From Candidatus Bathyarchaeota archaeon (GTDB lineage: Archaea > Thermoproteota > Bathyarchaeia > 40CM-2-53-6 > FEN-987), in NCBI GenBank assembly GCA_022865625.1, contig JALHTB010000092.1, forward strand, positions 1-20,572: a stretch of DNA of 20,572 bases, given 5' to 3'. The position numbers and the translations under genes were made by a program. This document shows, one piece after another, positions 13,612 to 20,559 of this stretch. Below the pieces are notes generated by a model. The model made no database searches and was not told the origin of the DNA. It worked only from the letters and a program-made list of their open reading frames with translations. Numbering within the stretch: position 1 is the first letter of the stretch; each line of letters begins with the position of its first letter.

Positions 13612-13620
13612 CATATAAAA
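13612..13620 (-). promoter_or_regulatory. TATA box of proline dehydrogenase
   Basis: Minus-strand TTTTATATG, the best TATA match in the window, predicts a start near 13590 and decides the downstream TTG start. A divergent weaker element (GATATGAAA near 13674) serves the hydrolase gene on the plus strand. Confidence 0.6.
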
Positions 13621-13700
13621 CGCTTCCAAACGCACGTCCTTGGCCTATCCGATGGCTCGCACCCACACGCTGATATGAAACACAGTGCGACCACCGCTTG

Positions 13701-14351
13701 ATGAGCTCGATGCCTGCAGCGTCCCTGTTCGTTAAAGTAGTCGCTCTCGGTGACAGTCTGACGACCGGCTTCCAATCTTACGGCTCTTTCGGGAACACCG
13801 AAATATCGACCCCATACACCGACATTCTCACTGATCGTGTCAGGAGAGACTTCCCGCCAAGCTCTCTAGTTGTTGAGATCGACAATAGAGGAGTGATTGG
13901 CGAGCTCACAGAACAGATGCTCGCTAGGTTCAGCTTCGACGTGATTCAGCTCTCGCCCAAGATCGTAATCATACTCGGAGGCTCGAACGATCTGGGCTGG
14001 GGTCTTGACCCCGGAGAGATCTTCTCTAGTCTTCGCGGCATGTACGATCTTTCACAGAAGAGCGGAATAGTGCCAGTTGCATGCACCGTCCCGTCGATAC
14101 TAGGATTCGACGAGGGAATCCCGCCACGAAAAGTGCTCAACAATCTGATAATGAAACACAGCAGGAAATCCGGGCTACGCTGCGTTGACCTGTTCAGTGT
14201 TCTCGCGGACCCAGATACTGGCCGACTCGCTTCGCAGTATTCCGCGGATGGTCTGCACCTCAGCGCGGGTGGCTATAGAAAGGTGGGAGATGCCATCTAT
14301 GAAGATGGACTAGAGCCCATCATACGTTCAATAGTGGAGGCTCACCCCTGA
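13701..14351 (+). CDS. SGNH/GDSL-family hydrolase
   Basis: A 216-residue esterase or lipase-like hydrolase. All four SGNH blocks are visible: block I ALGDSLTTG with nucleophile S19, block II G64 in NRGVIGE, block III GGSND with N96, and block V DGLHL with D183 and H186. There is no signal peptide, so it acts in the cytosol, probably deacylating a small ester, thioester or sugar. The substrate is not deducible. The start is the ATG at 13701; a TTG one codon earlier is possible. A TATA-like GATATGAAA near 13674 makes the transcript close to leaderless. It is divergent from proline dehydrogenase and convergent with the cyclase-family gene. Confidence 0.88.
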   Translation: MSSMPAASLFVKVVALGDSLTTGFQSYGSFGNTEISTPYTDILTDRVRRDFPPSSLVVEIDNRGVIGELTEQMLARFSFDVIQLSPKIVIILGGSNDLGWGLDPGEIFSSLRGMYDLSQKSGIVPVACTVPSILGFDEGIPPRKVLNNLIMKHSRKSGLRCVDLFSVLADPDTGRLASQYSADGLHLSAGGYRKVGDAIYEDGLEPIIRSIVEAHP

Positions 14352-14492
14352 GGAATTGCTGGATCAATGCTTGAGCTCCGCTATTGCTCCTCGATCGTCC
14401 AAACTCGCTGCTTTCCCTTGCTCGGAGACTGCGCGGGTTTGCCTTGTATAGAGTTGATTGACCTAGTGGATTCCGTGAGTGATGGGGTGTCT

Positions 14493-15338
14493 CTAGTGCT
14501 TGCAGCCGATTGCGTCGCCGAACCGCGTCTTGGGCAATGAAGCCTTTTTCTTCATTAGTTTCTCGTACTCTTGGTCTTCGAGAACGGCCACGCATCGTCC
14601 TATGCTCGATTCGCCATCGACGAACCTCCATGGGAAGAAGCCGATGGTTGTGCGTTGATTGAGGAGAAGGTCGATGTCGCCTCCGATGCATTCTGCATGG
14701 ATTATTGTGTACGGGAACATCTCTATGTGCATGAGTTGGTACTTGTCGTCTGTGAAGAATTCCTTCAACGCCTTGCCGTATTTCTTCTGGAAGTGTGCAT
14801 CAGCTTCTCTTGCTTGTCTCGGCATCCAGTCGCGGATGATCGTGTTCATCGGGTGGTCTGCGCTACCACAGTCGACGCCTATCCACTTGATCTTCTTTCG
14901 CTTCGCCCATTCAGCAAACTCCCGGTCCGGTCCAGGATGTTTGACCATGTAGCGAATCTCGTCGGCAGTGGGTTGATCCCATCCATATCTGTGGTAGCCT
15001 GTGTGGATGATCAGTATGTCGCCCTCTCTGATCTCAACTCTGTCTTCTATCATCTTGGAATTGTAGACATCGTAGTCGCCTGCGGCGTCTGAGAGATCGA
15101 CCACAGCTCCAGGACCCACAAGGAAATCCATTGCTAAGCTTGCAATGTCCTTTCCGGGTGTGTAGAAATGGATCTCACCGTCGAGATGAGTGCCGACGTG
15201 GTTGGAGTGGGTAAGGATCTGCCCGTTGGCACCGTTTGGTGCGAGTCTCTTGAAGTATTTCACTTGAAGGGGTTCGTATGTGGGCCACGGTGGGGTCGCT
15301 ATTCCAAGGGGAATTGTCAGATCAACAAACTTCAACAC
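14493..15338 (-). CDS. Cyclase-family metal-dependent hydrolase (kynurenine formamidase-like)
   Basis: A 281-residue protein of the cyclase/KynB family. The metal-binding signature is SNHVGTHLDGEIHF, giving H47, G49, T50, H51, D53 and H57, and the N-terminus MLKFVDLTIPLGIATPPWP carries the typical 'D+T-P+' start. Members hydrolyse aryl formamides, N-formylkynurenine, cyclic amides or isatin; no tryptophan-degradation gene is nearby, so the substrate stays open. HTGYHRYGW and the WIGVDCGSADHP segment match the family's second half. The start is GTG at 15338 (TTG 15335 is the neighbour), with AAGGAAGG about nine bases ahead and a TATA-like ATATCTG near 15388-15395. A thioredoxin gene lies 94 bases upstream in the same direction and may be co-transcribed. 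Confidence 0.88.
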   Translation of the reverse strand: MLKFVDLTIPLGIATPPWPTYEPLQVKYFKRLAPNGANGQILTHSNHVGTHLDGEIHFYTPGKDIASLAMDFLVGPGAVVDLSDAAGDYDVYNSKMIEDRVEIREGDILIIHTGYHRYGWDQPTADEIRYMVKHPGPDREFAEWAKRKKIKWIGVDCGSADHPMNTIIRDWMPRQAREADAHFQKKYGKALKEFFTDDKYQLMHIEMFPYTIIHAECIGGDIDLLLNQRTTIGFFPWRFVDGESSIGRCVAVLEDQEYEKLMKKKASLPKTRFGDAIGCKH

Positions 15339-15432
15339 GAAAACCTTCCTTGTCTTGTGGACTTGAGGTCAAAGCCTCCAACGATCAGATATATGCCTTG
15401 CCAGCCCACATCTCACTGCCCTTCTTGGTTGG

Positions 15433-15765
15433 CTAAGTTCTGCCCATCTCTCGCAAAGCGTCGTCGAGTTCAGCCTTGCCCAGTCCAGCTCCAGCAACTC
15501 CATCCTTTCTCACAACAACCTCACCGTTCTTGAAGCCAACGAGCGTCGGAACAATGTCCAAATGGAAAGTCTCCCACAACGAGTCGTTCATGTCACTGAT
15601 GTCAACCATAGAGCCCAAGGGATCTGACTTCTCTTTCATGACCGCCTCGAAGAGTTTGAGGAAGCTTCTGCAGAATGGGCACCACCCTGCATAGAATACG
15701 GCTAAGACACTGCGCGAATCAAGAAGCTTCGTACCGTTGAAGTCGTCTGTCTTGAATACGAGCAT
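15433..15765 (-). CDS. Thioredoxin-family protein (WCPFC active site)
   Basis: A 110-residue disulfide oxidoreductase of the thioredoxin fold. The redox site is W28-C29-P30-F31-C32, and the cis-proline is P73 in DIVPTLVGFKNGE. The chain starts at the family's first strand with no signal peptide, so it works in the cytosol. The CPFC dipeptide differs from the CGPC of housekeeping thioredoxins and recalls glutaredoxin-like archaeal proteins. It therefore probably has a dedicated partner or redox potential rather than general duty. The start is ATG at 15765. It is followed by the cyclase-family gene. Confidence 0.9.
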   Translation of the reverse strand: MLVFKTDDFNGTKLLDSRSVLAVFYAGWCPFCRSFLKLFEAVMKEKSDPLGSMVDISDMNDSLWETFHLDIVPTLVGFKNGEVVVRKDGVAGAGLGKAELDDALREMGRT

Positions 15766-16018
15766 GAGCCGGTTGTTCCTTTCTTGCGGGCGAGACTATG
15801 CGGTGGGCCTACTAATGCATTTGACCTATCTTCTGCAGCGCGGCTTCCGCAACGGCTCCTGATCCGTGAAGATTGACCCACGGGTATCGCCAAGGCGACG
15901 AGCAAGGCGCCCATGAGCCCGGCACTGTCTCCCAATATGGAGATGAACTTTGACTTTGAGTCGAGACACCTCACCCTTCGACAGCTCTGATACGCTTAAC
16001 GCAAAGGAGCCGTGTTTC

Positions 16019-17218
16019 TCAATGTATGATGGTTCTCTTCGAGCGATGAGGTAGAAGGACAGCCAGTGCAACAGCGCAAGACACGAATGTGATTGCCGAC
16101 AGAGCGTACGGGGTTCTTGGGTTCACTAGTTCGGCCGTGACACCTCCGATTCCCGATGCTGCCATGAATGCAATTGCACATGTCATCTCATAGAATCCCA
16201 TCGCGCTACCCCTAGACTCGGGTTCGATACCATCCGCAATTATGGTTACATTGATGGGAAAGATAGCTCCAACAGAAAGACCGGCCAACAAGGCACCTGC
16301 AGACAGAAGAAGCAGTCCGGAAGCAACCCCGATCATTACGAACCCGATGGATCCAGCAATTAGAGCAAGCACTGCCACGGGTTTTCTCCCAAATCTATCA
16401 GACTCGCTTCCGGCAATTGCAGCTCCAAGTATTCTCCCGCCCCAGAATATCGAGACCGCCACTCCGATCCAGACTATTTCGATTCCAAGACCAGCGGCGT
16501 AGACGGAGAGCAGGGCCATGACGGTCGCCAACCCGAACGTGTATGAAGCACCAAGCAAATTGCCGAGCGCTAGATTTCGAGAGAAGAATGTCGACAAGAA
16601 CCTGTGCTGCAGCAATGGCGTCGGAGGGCGTATACGTCTTGGAGCTTGGACAAACCAGACCGCAAGCACAGACAGAGACGCCATCACAAAATAGGTCATG
16701 AATGCAGGAGCAAAACCAAAGACACTTGTCATGAATCCTCCAGCAAGCGAGCCGATCGCGAATCCAACCGCGTAAACAGTCGTGACAAGGCCGATTCCTC
16801 TTCCGGTCTGTTCACTCTCTGCGGTCTCGGTTGCCAACGCCTCCATGGGTGGCCAGAAGCAGGCCCACGCTAGGCCCTCCAACCCTCTGATCGCGATGAG
16901 TTCTGAGACAGTTATCGCACGTAGAAAGAGGAAGGCCGCCAAAGCGCTCAGGCCAGCACTGATCGCTAGCACCGGCTTTCTCCCTATCTTGTCGGAGATA
17001 CGCCCCGTCAAGAATGCCGAAAGCGTGAACACCAGGCCCCATGCTGATCCCATCATCCCGACCTCGACCCAGGTTGCGCCCATCTTTGAGGCAAGCAATG
17101 GTGAAACTGGCACAGCCATGCCAATCGCGAACATCAGTAACAGAGTGAATGTACACTGTCCGGCTTGTTGCCGCATCGTGAATCCTTGCCCAGTAGTCAC
17201 CAAAGGGTCACTGAGCAT
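16019..17218 (-). CDS. Major facilitator superfamily transporter
   Basis: A 399-residue membrane carrier with twelve predicted helices. Loop 2-3 is TGRISDKIGRKP and its second-half counterpart AGSESDRFGRKP, both MFS signature loops. RGLEGLAWACFWPPMEALA in helix 4 and GAIFPINVTIIADGIEPESR GSAMGFYE in the second half resemble the drug-efflux type. The substrate is unknown. The start is ATG at 17218 with AGGAGAGAG about 18 bases ahead. It is divergent from the actin operon, sharing a 150-base gap. It is not a recent copy of the MFS gene at 2850-4082, since the sequences differ widely outside the signature loops. Confidence 0.9.
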   Translation of the reverse strand: MLSDPLVTTGQGFTMRQQAGQCTFTLLLMFAIGMAVPVSPLLASKMGATWVEVGMMGSAWGLVFTLSAFLTGRISDKIGRKPVLAISAGLSALAAFLFLRAITVSELIAIRGLEGLAWACFWPPMEALATETAESEQTGRGIGLVTTVYAVGFAIGSLAGGFMTSVFGFAPAFMTYFVMASLSVLAVWFVQAPRRIRPPTPLLQHRFLSTFFSRNLALGNLLGASYTFGLATVMALLSVYAAGLGIEIVWIGVAVSIFWGGRILGAAIAGSESDRFGRKPVAVLALIAGSIGFVMIGVASGLLLLSAGALLAGLSVGAIFPINVTIIADGIEPESRGSAMGFYEMTCAIAFMAASGIGGVTAELVNPRTPYALSAITFVSCAVALAVLLPHRSKRTIIH

Positions 17219-17314
17219 TTTCGATCTAAATGGTTTCTCTCTCCTACATTCGGGCCAACGGAGATTGCTGAGTACTTTTACTCGTCTCCGTAGTCCGTGG
17301 GATCATTGCCCGCC

Positions 17315-17320
17315 TTTTAT
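17315..17320 (+). promoter_or_regulatory. TATA-like element of the actin operon
   Basis: TTTTAT centred at 17317 predicts transcription from about 17344, giving a 25-base leader to the ATG at 17369. GGTGA at 17359-17363 is a ribosome binding site at a fitting distance from that ATG. Confidence 0.45.
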
Positions 17321-17368
17321 CGCGCGATCTATCGCATGCTCTGCCGGATGATCTGACTGGTGAATTGC

Positions 17369-17548
17369 ATGGTCCTTCGAGGGCTCGCACGCATAATACT
17401 AGGGACCCGTTCCGACCGAAGCCGGACGGGGGTACTGTACATCCCCGCGGATATTGTAAAAGATTCGCTGTTTCCGTTCTCAGCGAACGAAGAGGTAGTC
17501 ATCCGAATCGAAGGCGAGAGGCTGGTTGTGGAGAGGAGTTCACGTTGA
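17369..17548 (+). CDS. AbrB/SpoVT-like mini-protein heading the actin operon
   Basis: Fifty-nine residues. The C-terminal part SRTGVLYIPADIVKDSLFPF, SANEEVVIRIEGERLVVERS has the order of an AbrB/MazE swapped-hairpin DNA-binding fold: a strand ending 'G-LYIP', a helix 'ADIV', then 'EEV-I+IEGERLVVE'. Such proteins dimerise and bind DNA as transition-state regulators or antitoxins. The N-terminal MVLRGLARIILGTRSDR is basic. The ATG at 17369 was chosen for its GGTGA site; GTG at 17360 is in frame. Its stop overlaps the TTG of the actin gene as TTGA, so the two are translationally coupled. It could autoregulate the operon, or serve as the DNA adaptor of a segregation system, as ParR-type proteins do for ParM. 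Confidence 0.65.
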   Translation: MVLRGLARIILGTRSDRSRTGVLYIPADIVKDSLFPFSANEEVVIRIEGERLVVERSSR

Positions 17549-18813
17549 GTGAGTACAAAGAACGTTATACATTCGGAATGGATTTCGGAACCAGCGACTT
17601 CAAGTTCGGGCCGATAACATGTGGAGACGCACCAAGAGTACTACGAAACAGAGGCTACTTCCCTGATCGAGATTCAATCATGATGCGGGCTCTCAATCAG
17701 GCGCCAGAGGTTGTCGTTGGAGACGATGTTCCTCTGTACCTGCAATCGTCAGAGGATCTGACGTCCCGACTCGTCTACCCAATGCGAAACGGCGTGATCG
17801 ATCGAGGAGACAGCAAAGCATGGCGCGTAGTCAATGAGATCGCGCGCTTTGGACTTAACACGTTCCGGCCAAATCCGGGGAAAGACTTCGAAGGCTTCTA
17901 CGTCGTCGCATCGCTGTCCAGCGTTTCTGCCCGATACATGTACGAGAGCATCTTCGAGACCATGGCAGAAGCCGCGAAGGATGGATTAGTCAAAGCAGCG
18001 ACAGTCATCCCTCAGCCCTTTGCCGTTGCAATAGGTCACGGAGTCACAACCTGTGTCGTCGTTGAGTCTGGACACGGTAACACGCAGGTGTGCCCAATCA
18101 GCAGCTACCCAATTCGCAGCGCCCTGGTCGCCGTTAACCGGGGTGGCGGAGACGCCAATTCGATCACTGCTGAGATCTTGAAGGATCTCGGATATGGAGA
18201 CCTCGCACGCGAAGAGGCGTTTGTGCGGCGCGTAAAAGAGCACCTAGGTCTTCTTCCGTTGGACCTAGAGAGAGCGGTGAAGGCTGCCAAGGAGAGCCCC
18301 TCAAGGTTTAGAGCGAGGTTCAAGGTACCTGGCACAAGAGTGGAAGTTGATCTTGGCGACAAGTCATGGCAGAGGTTCCTGATCGGGGAATATGTATTCG
18401 ACCCCGGAAACGAGCTGTTTCAGAGCTATCTTACTAGGGGAATGCCGAGGCCGCGAGATGTCAAGGTAGGCGACACTGTCTTCGAAGGTATGATAGATTT
18501 CGGAGAGGCGATCGTCAGATCTGTAGAGCAATGCCCTGTTGAGCTTCAGCCGCTTCTCTACAAAGAGATACTTCTCTCAGGAGGCAACTTCAGCTGGCAA
18601 GCTCCAGAGAAGCTTCAAGACTTCGCCACAGATGCGCCCACGAAGATGAAGTTGCTGCTGAAGGAGAAAGGCATCAAGGGCGTCTCAGTCAAGATGACCA
18701 AGAATCCGCAGTACTCGGTCTGGCATGGCTGTATCATATACGGATACGCGGTTCCAGAAGACTACAGATGGAACTGGGAGCGCATGGAGGGGTGGCTCCC
18801 TGTCGCAACCTAG
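17545..18813 (+). CDS. Actin-like ATPase, crenactin-related
   Basis: A 422-residue member of the actin superfamily, expected to bind ATP and form filaments in the cytosol. Phosphate-1 loop: FGMDFGTSDFKFG with D13, G15, T16 and K20. Phosphate-2 loop: VVVESGHGNTQVCPIS near residues 171-186, strikingly like actin's '-DSGDGVTHTVPI' rather than the GGGT of MreB. Adenosine motif: EILLSGGNFSW near 341-351. The C-terminus QYSVWHGCIIYGYAV (389 on) mirrors actin's 'YSVWIGGSI'. These place it with crenactins and eukaryotic actin rather than MreB or ParM. The TTG at 17545 overlaps the upstream stop and has GAGGAG seven bases ahead; the next in-frame ATG (17578) would cut into the first strand. The following gene starts within a few bases of the stop. 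Confidence 0.9.
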   Translation: MSEYKERYTFGMDFGTSDFKFGPITCGDAPRVLRNRGYFPDRDSIMMRALNQAPEVVVGDDVPLYLQSSEDLTSRLVYPMRNGVIDRGDSKAWRVVNEIARFGLNTFRPNPGKDFEGFYVVASLSSVSARYMYESIFETMAEAAKDGLVKAATVIPQPFAVAIGHGVTTCVVVESGHGNTQVCPISSYPIRSALVAVNRGGGDANSITAEILKDLGYGDLAREEAFVRRVKEHLGLLPLDLERAVKAAKESPSRFRARFKVPGTRVEVDLGDKSWQRFLIGEYVFDPGNELFQSYLTRGMPRPRDVKVGDTVFEGMIDFGEAIVRSVEQCPVELQPLLYKEILLSGGNFSWQAPEKLQDFATDAPTKMKLLLKEKGIKGVSVKMTKNPQYSVWHGCIIYGYAVPEDYRWNWERMEGWLPVAT

Positions 18814-18817
18814 CGCG

Positions 18818-19456
18818 GTGGACATAAGGCAGAAGCTTCGTCAACGCTTCGCAAGCGCCGGACTTTCTGAATCTCAGCCTTCAGAGGTCGGCTCAAGCTC
18901 TGATCTGTTCTTCATCGGAGAAGGCACCAGCGTCCGAGTAGTCGTTCTGGAACGAGCGCTTTGGGCGGATAGACAAGCCATCATGGATTCGGTCATGAGG
19001 GCATCAGCTTCTGCAGGTAAAGTCAGTAGAACATATCTTGCCCTTCCCAAGACGGCTGCGTCTATCACTGATGCAAGGCTCTTCCAAGAACGAGGCATCG
19101 GTCTATTCACTTATGATCAACGTAACATCGAGGAAGCCCTACCAGCACGATACTTTGAAAATGCAAGTCCGATACCGCCCCAAGTGAACGGCACCGCAAC
19201 CAACGAGCTTGAGAATGAACTCCGAGAACTCCGTGCCGAGTTCGACATGCTTCAACGAGCCATGCAACAACTCAAGGAGGAACTGGCATCTTGGAAAAAC
19301 GCTCCCACCCCAAGCCAGATTGTGACGACCTTCACCGCTCGTACTCCACTGCCAGAAGTTCAAGTCGCCGAGAACCTGCCGACATTCTTCACTGGGAACC
19401 CCTGGGTGGAAGTACTCTCAAAACGTGGCAGGGAGGAACCAGCATTTGTTGGCTGA
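18818..19456 (+). CDS. Actin-operon protein: possible nuclease-like domain plus coiled coil
   Basis: About 212 residues from a GTG four bases after the actin stop. The frame is open upstream into the actin gene, and an ATG at 18725 is less likely. Residues 1-110 show helix-strand alternation (DIRQKLRQRFASAGL, SSSDLFFIGEGTSVRVVVLERALW, KVSRTYLALPK, ARLFQERGIGLFTYD). This resembles a restriction-endonuclease-like fold of archaeal 'DIRxxL...D+V....+..+VE' proteins, but the catalytic ExK appears as LERAL, so it is probably inactive. About 125-155 is a coiled coil (NELENELRELRAEFDMLQRA, MQQLKEEL), followed by a Pro/Thr-rich tail. No known family is recognised with confidence. Position suggests an actin partner, perhaps a DNA-binding or filament-capping factor. 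Confidence 0.65.
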   Translation: MDIRQKLRQRFASAGLSESQPSEVGSSSDLFFIGEGTSVRVVVLERALWADRQAIMDSVMRASASAGKVSRTYLALPKTAASITDARLFQERGIGLFTYDQRNIEEALPARYFENASPIPPQVNGTATNELENELRELRAEFDMLQRAMQQLKEELASWKNAPTPSQIVTTFTARTPLPEVQVAENLPTFFTGNPWVEVLSKRGREEPAFVG

Positions 19457-19742
19457 GAACTCGGGACCTCTCGTGCGAGTCCCAATAAGGACGATACAAG
19501 TGGTCATCGACCTTGAGGACCCGTTGGCACCTGAACTCACCGTCGAGGACTTTGTCGAGACGTACGGAGCTGAACCAACACTCCCTCGATACAGAATCAT
19601 CGGCGTGGAGGTTTTGACTTGCCCTGAAGACCAGCAGCCCATTCTGGCATCTGAGTGCGGTCATTGCCCCAGGTTCATCAGGCGCCTCGATAACGTCGCG
19701 TACTTCAGAAGGCAGAACTCAATCGGCACTAGCTCTCCTTGA
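19446..19742 (+). CDS. Small cysteine-knuckle protein ending the actin operon
   Basis: About 98 residues. A beta-rich first half (VRVPIRTIQVVIDLEDPLAP, ELTVEDFVETYGA) precedes a cysteine cluster, TCPEDQQPILASECGHCPRF, that is C-P-x11-C-x2-C, followed by IRRLDNVAYFRR. The spacing looks like the zinc or iron-sulfur knuckles 'CP......+..C..CP-F+G' of small archaeal proteins. A fourth ligand could be the His in CGHC. Start choice: TTG at 19446 has GGGAGG nine bases ahead; GTG at 19425 and GTG at 19473 are alternatives. It overlaps the upstream gene by eleven bases, so it belongs to the same message. Function unknown. Confidence 0.65.
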   Translation: MLAENSGPLVRVPIRTIQVVIDLEDPLAPELTVEDFVETYGAEPTLPRYRIIGVEVLTCPEDQQPILASECGHCPRFIRRLDNVAYFRRQNSIGTSSP

Positions 19743-19894
19743 TCCGCGATCTGAGTTACCCTTAGCATCATGCAGCTGTCTGAATCAGCTGGGGCGTCTG
19801 AGTGCTCCCCACGATTCCTGATGGCAAATTCGGTTCGGGGGATCCTTGAGAGAAGAGCATGAGTGTTCCAAGTGTGCTTCTTGCGGTAGAAGTC

Positions 19895-20160
19895 TGGGGA
19901 GAGGTGGCTTGTTGACTCTCTCCGCGACTTGAAGTCGGGAGATTCATGCTTCCACTCCGGTCCTCTCTAGGGTGGACATTCCGTTGTTGCGGTTCCACCC
20001 GCATCCATCCCAGTGTAGAAGCATAGGCCAAGCCATTGGCCTGACAGCATACTCGCCGCAGCGAGCCGCCATATTCAAGACGCCTGTTCCCTGAACCTCT
20101 CCGCCGCTTTCTTCGAGTGGGCGCCCATATTCGGGTCTTCAGGCATCCCACTCACATCTG
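19895..20160 (-). mobile_element. Decayed end of an IS200/IS605-like element (tnpB 3' region)
   Basis: On the minus strand a broken frame reads NMAARCGEYAVRPM, then WDGCGWNRNNGMSTLERTGVEA, a stop, and ISRLQVAE, passing into a hairpin with arms TCTCC..CGACT and AGTCG..GGAGA. Archaeal TnpB-type genes commonly end in a degenerate '+TGVEA+-SRLQ-GE' phrase that overlaps a similar right-end hairpin, so this looks like such an end. Only the tail survives; no RuvC motifs or TnpA are present, and two in-frame stops interrupt it. The family call rests on my recollection of these ends. Confidence 0.45.
19919..19942. repeat. Hairpin of the IS605-like right end
   Basis: TCTCC (19919-19923) pairs with GGAGA (19938-19942), and CGACT (19925-19929) with AGTCG (19933-19937) around TGA, with one bulged G. 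Subterminal hairpins of this kind are recognised by IS200/IS605 transposases and form part of the guide RNA of TnpB. Confidence 0.5.
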
Positions 20161-20312
20161 GAGCCTACTAGCCCATGTGAGCTTGTATGATTCGACTCCA
20201 AACAGTCCGATCGCGGACGAGAGTATTAAACTCGTCGGCTTACTCGCTTACTCCACGACTAAAGCCGGAAGCTTGCACTCGCCCAGTTATGGTCAGTATG
20301 CCGTGAAGTCGT

Positions 20313-20507
20313 TTAGGTCTCCACGACTTCGCATTTCAGCTGCTTCAGGACCTCAGCTGCCTTGTCTGCGTTCAGTTTGATCGTGTAGAGCTTGCTCGCA
20401 GTTCTGAGCTTGAGTTTCACTATGTCCTCGAGGCGTTTCACTCTACATTCGTCTGCACGTTCCGAAATGCGAATGAACTCTTCGACATCGCTCATCTCAG
20501 CAGGCAT
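20313..20507 (-). CDS. rpl38e: Ribosomal protein eL38
   Basis: A 64-residue large-subunit protein of the eL38 family, shared by eukaryotes and TACK archaea and absent from bacteria. The whole family pattern is visible: DVEEFIRISERADECRVKR, LEDIVKLKLRTASKLYTIKL, then ADKAAEVLKQLKCEVVE. The start is ATG at 20507 with GAGGAAAG directly ahead. A TATA-like TTTATAT (minus strand, 20553-20559) predicts a leader of about 20 bases. The length equals the usual family size, so the gene is complete. It stands alone here, next to transposon debris. It strongly supports a TACK origin for the window. Confidence 0.95.
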   Translation of the reverse strand: MPAEMSDVEEFIRISERADECRVKRLEDIVKLKLRTASKLYTIKLNADKAAEVLKQLKCEVVET

Positions 20508-20552
20508 CTTTCCTCGATCCCGATCGAAGTCAAGCTAGCACCCACGCGGTTG

Positions 20553-20559
20553 ATATAAA
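20553..20559 (-). promoter_or_regulatory. TATA box of the eL38 gene
   Basis: Minus-strand TTTATAT lies about 48 bases ahead of the ATG at 20507, which gives a short leader carrying the GAGGAAAG ribosome binding site. Confidence 0.55.

Larger units (their letters stand above)
19743..20312. other. Gap containing transposon debris
   Basis: No intact gene. It holds the IS200/IS605-like remnant described separately, and a TTAAACTCG stretch near 20225-20233 with nothing obvious attached. Frames at 19768-20151 (minus) and 20117-20380 (plus) are treated as chance. Confidence 0.5.

Noticed and set aside
13580..13666. Longer start for proline dehydrogenase
   Set aside because: The TATA box at 13612-13620 would lie inside the coding region, and the extension has no family counterpart.
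14571..15092. A 173-codon plus-strand frame
   Set aside because: It is the antisense of the cyclase-family gene, whose HxGTHxD motif is intact.
17365..17544. N-terminal extension of the actin frame upstream of 17545
   Set aside because: The 60 extra residues are Arg/Pro/Gly-rich and overlap the AbrB-like gene in another frame. The TTG at 17545 has a good ribosome binding site.
19768..20151. A 127-codon minus-strand frame
   Set aside because: It is Arg/Ser/Thr-rich and in a different frame from the TnpB-like tail that shows family character; probably chance.
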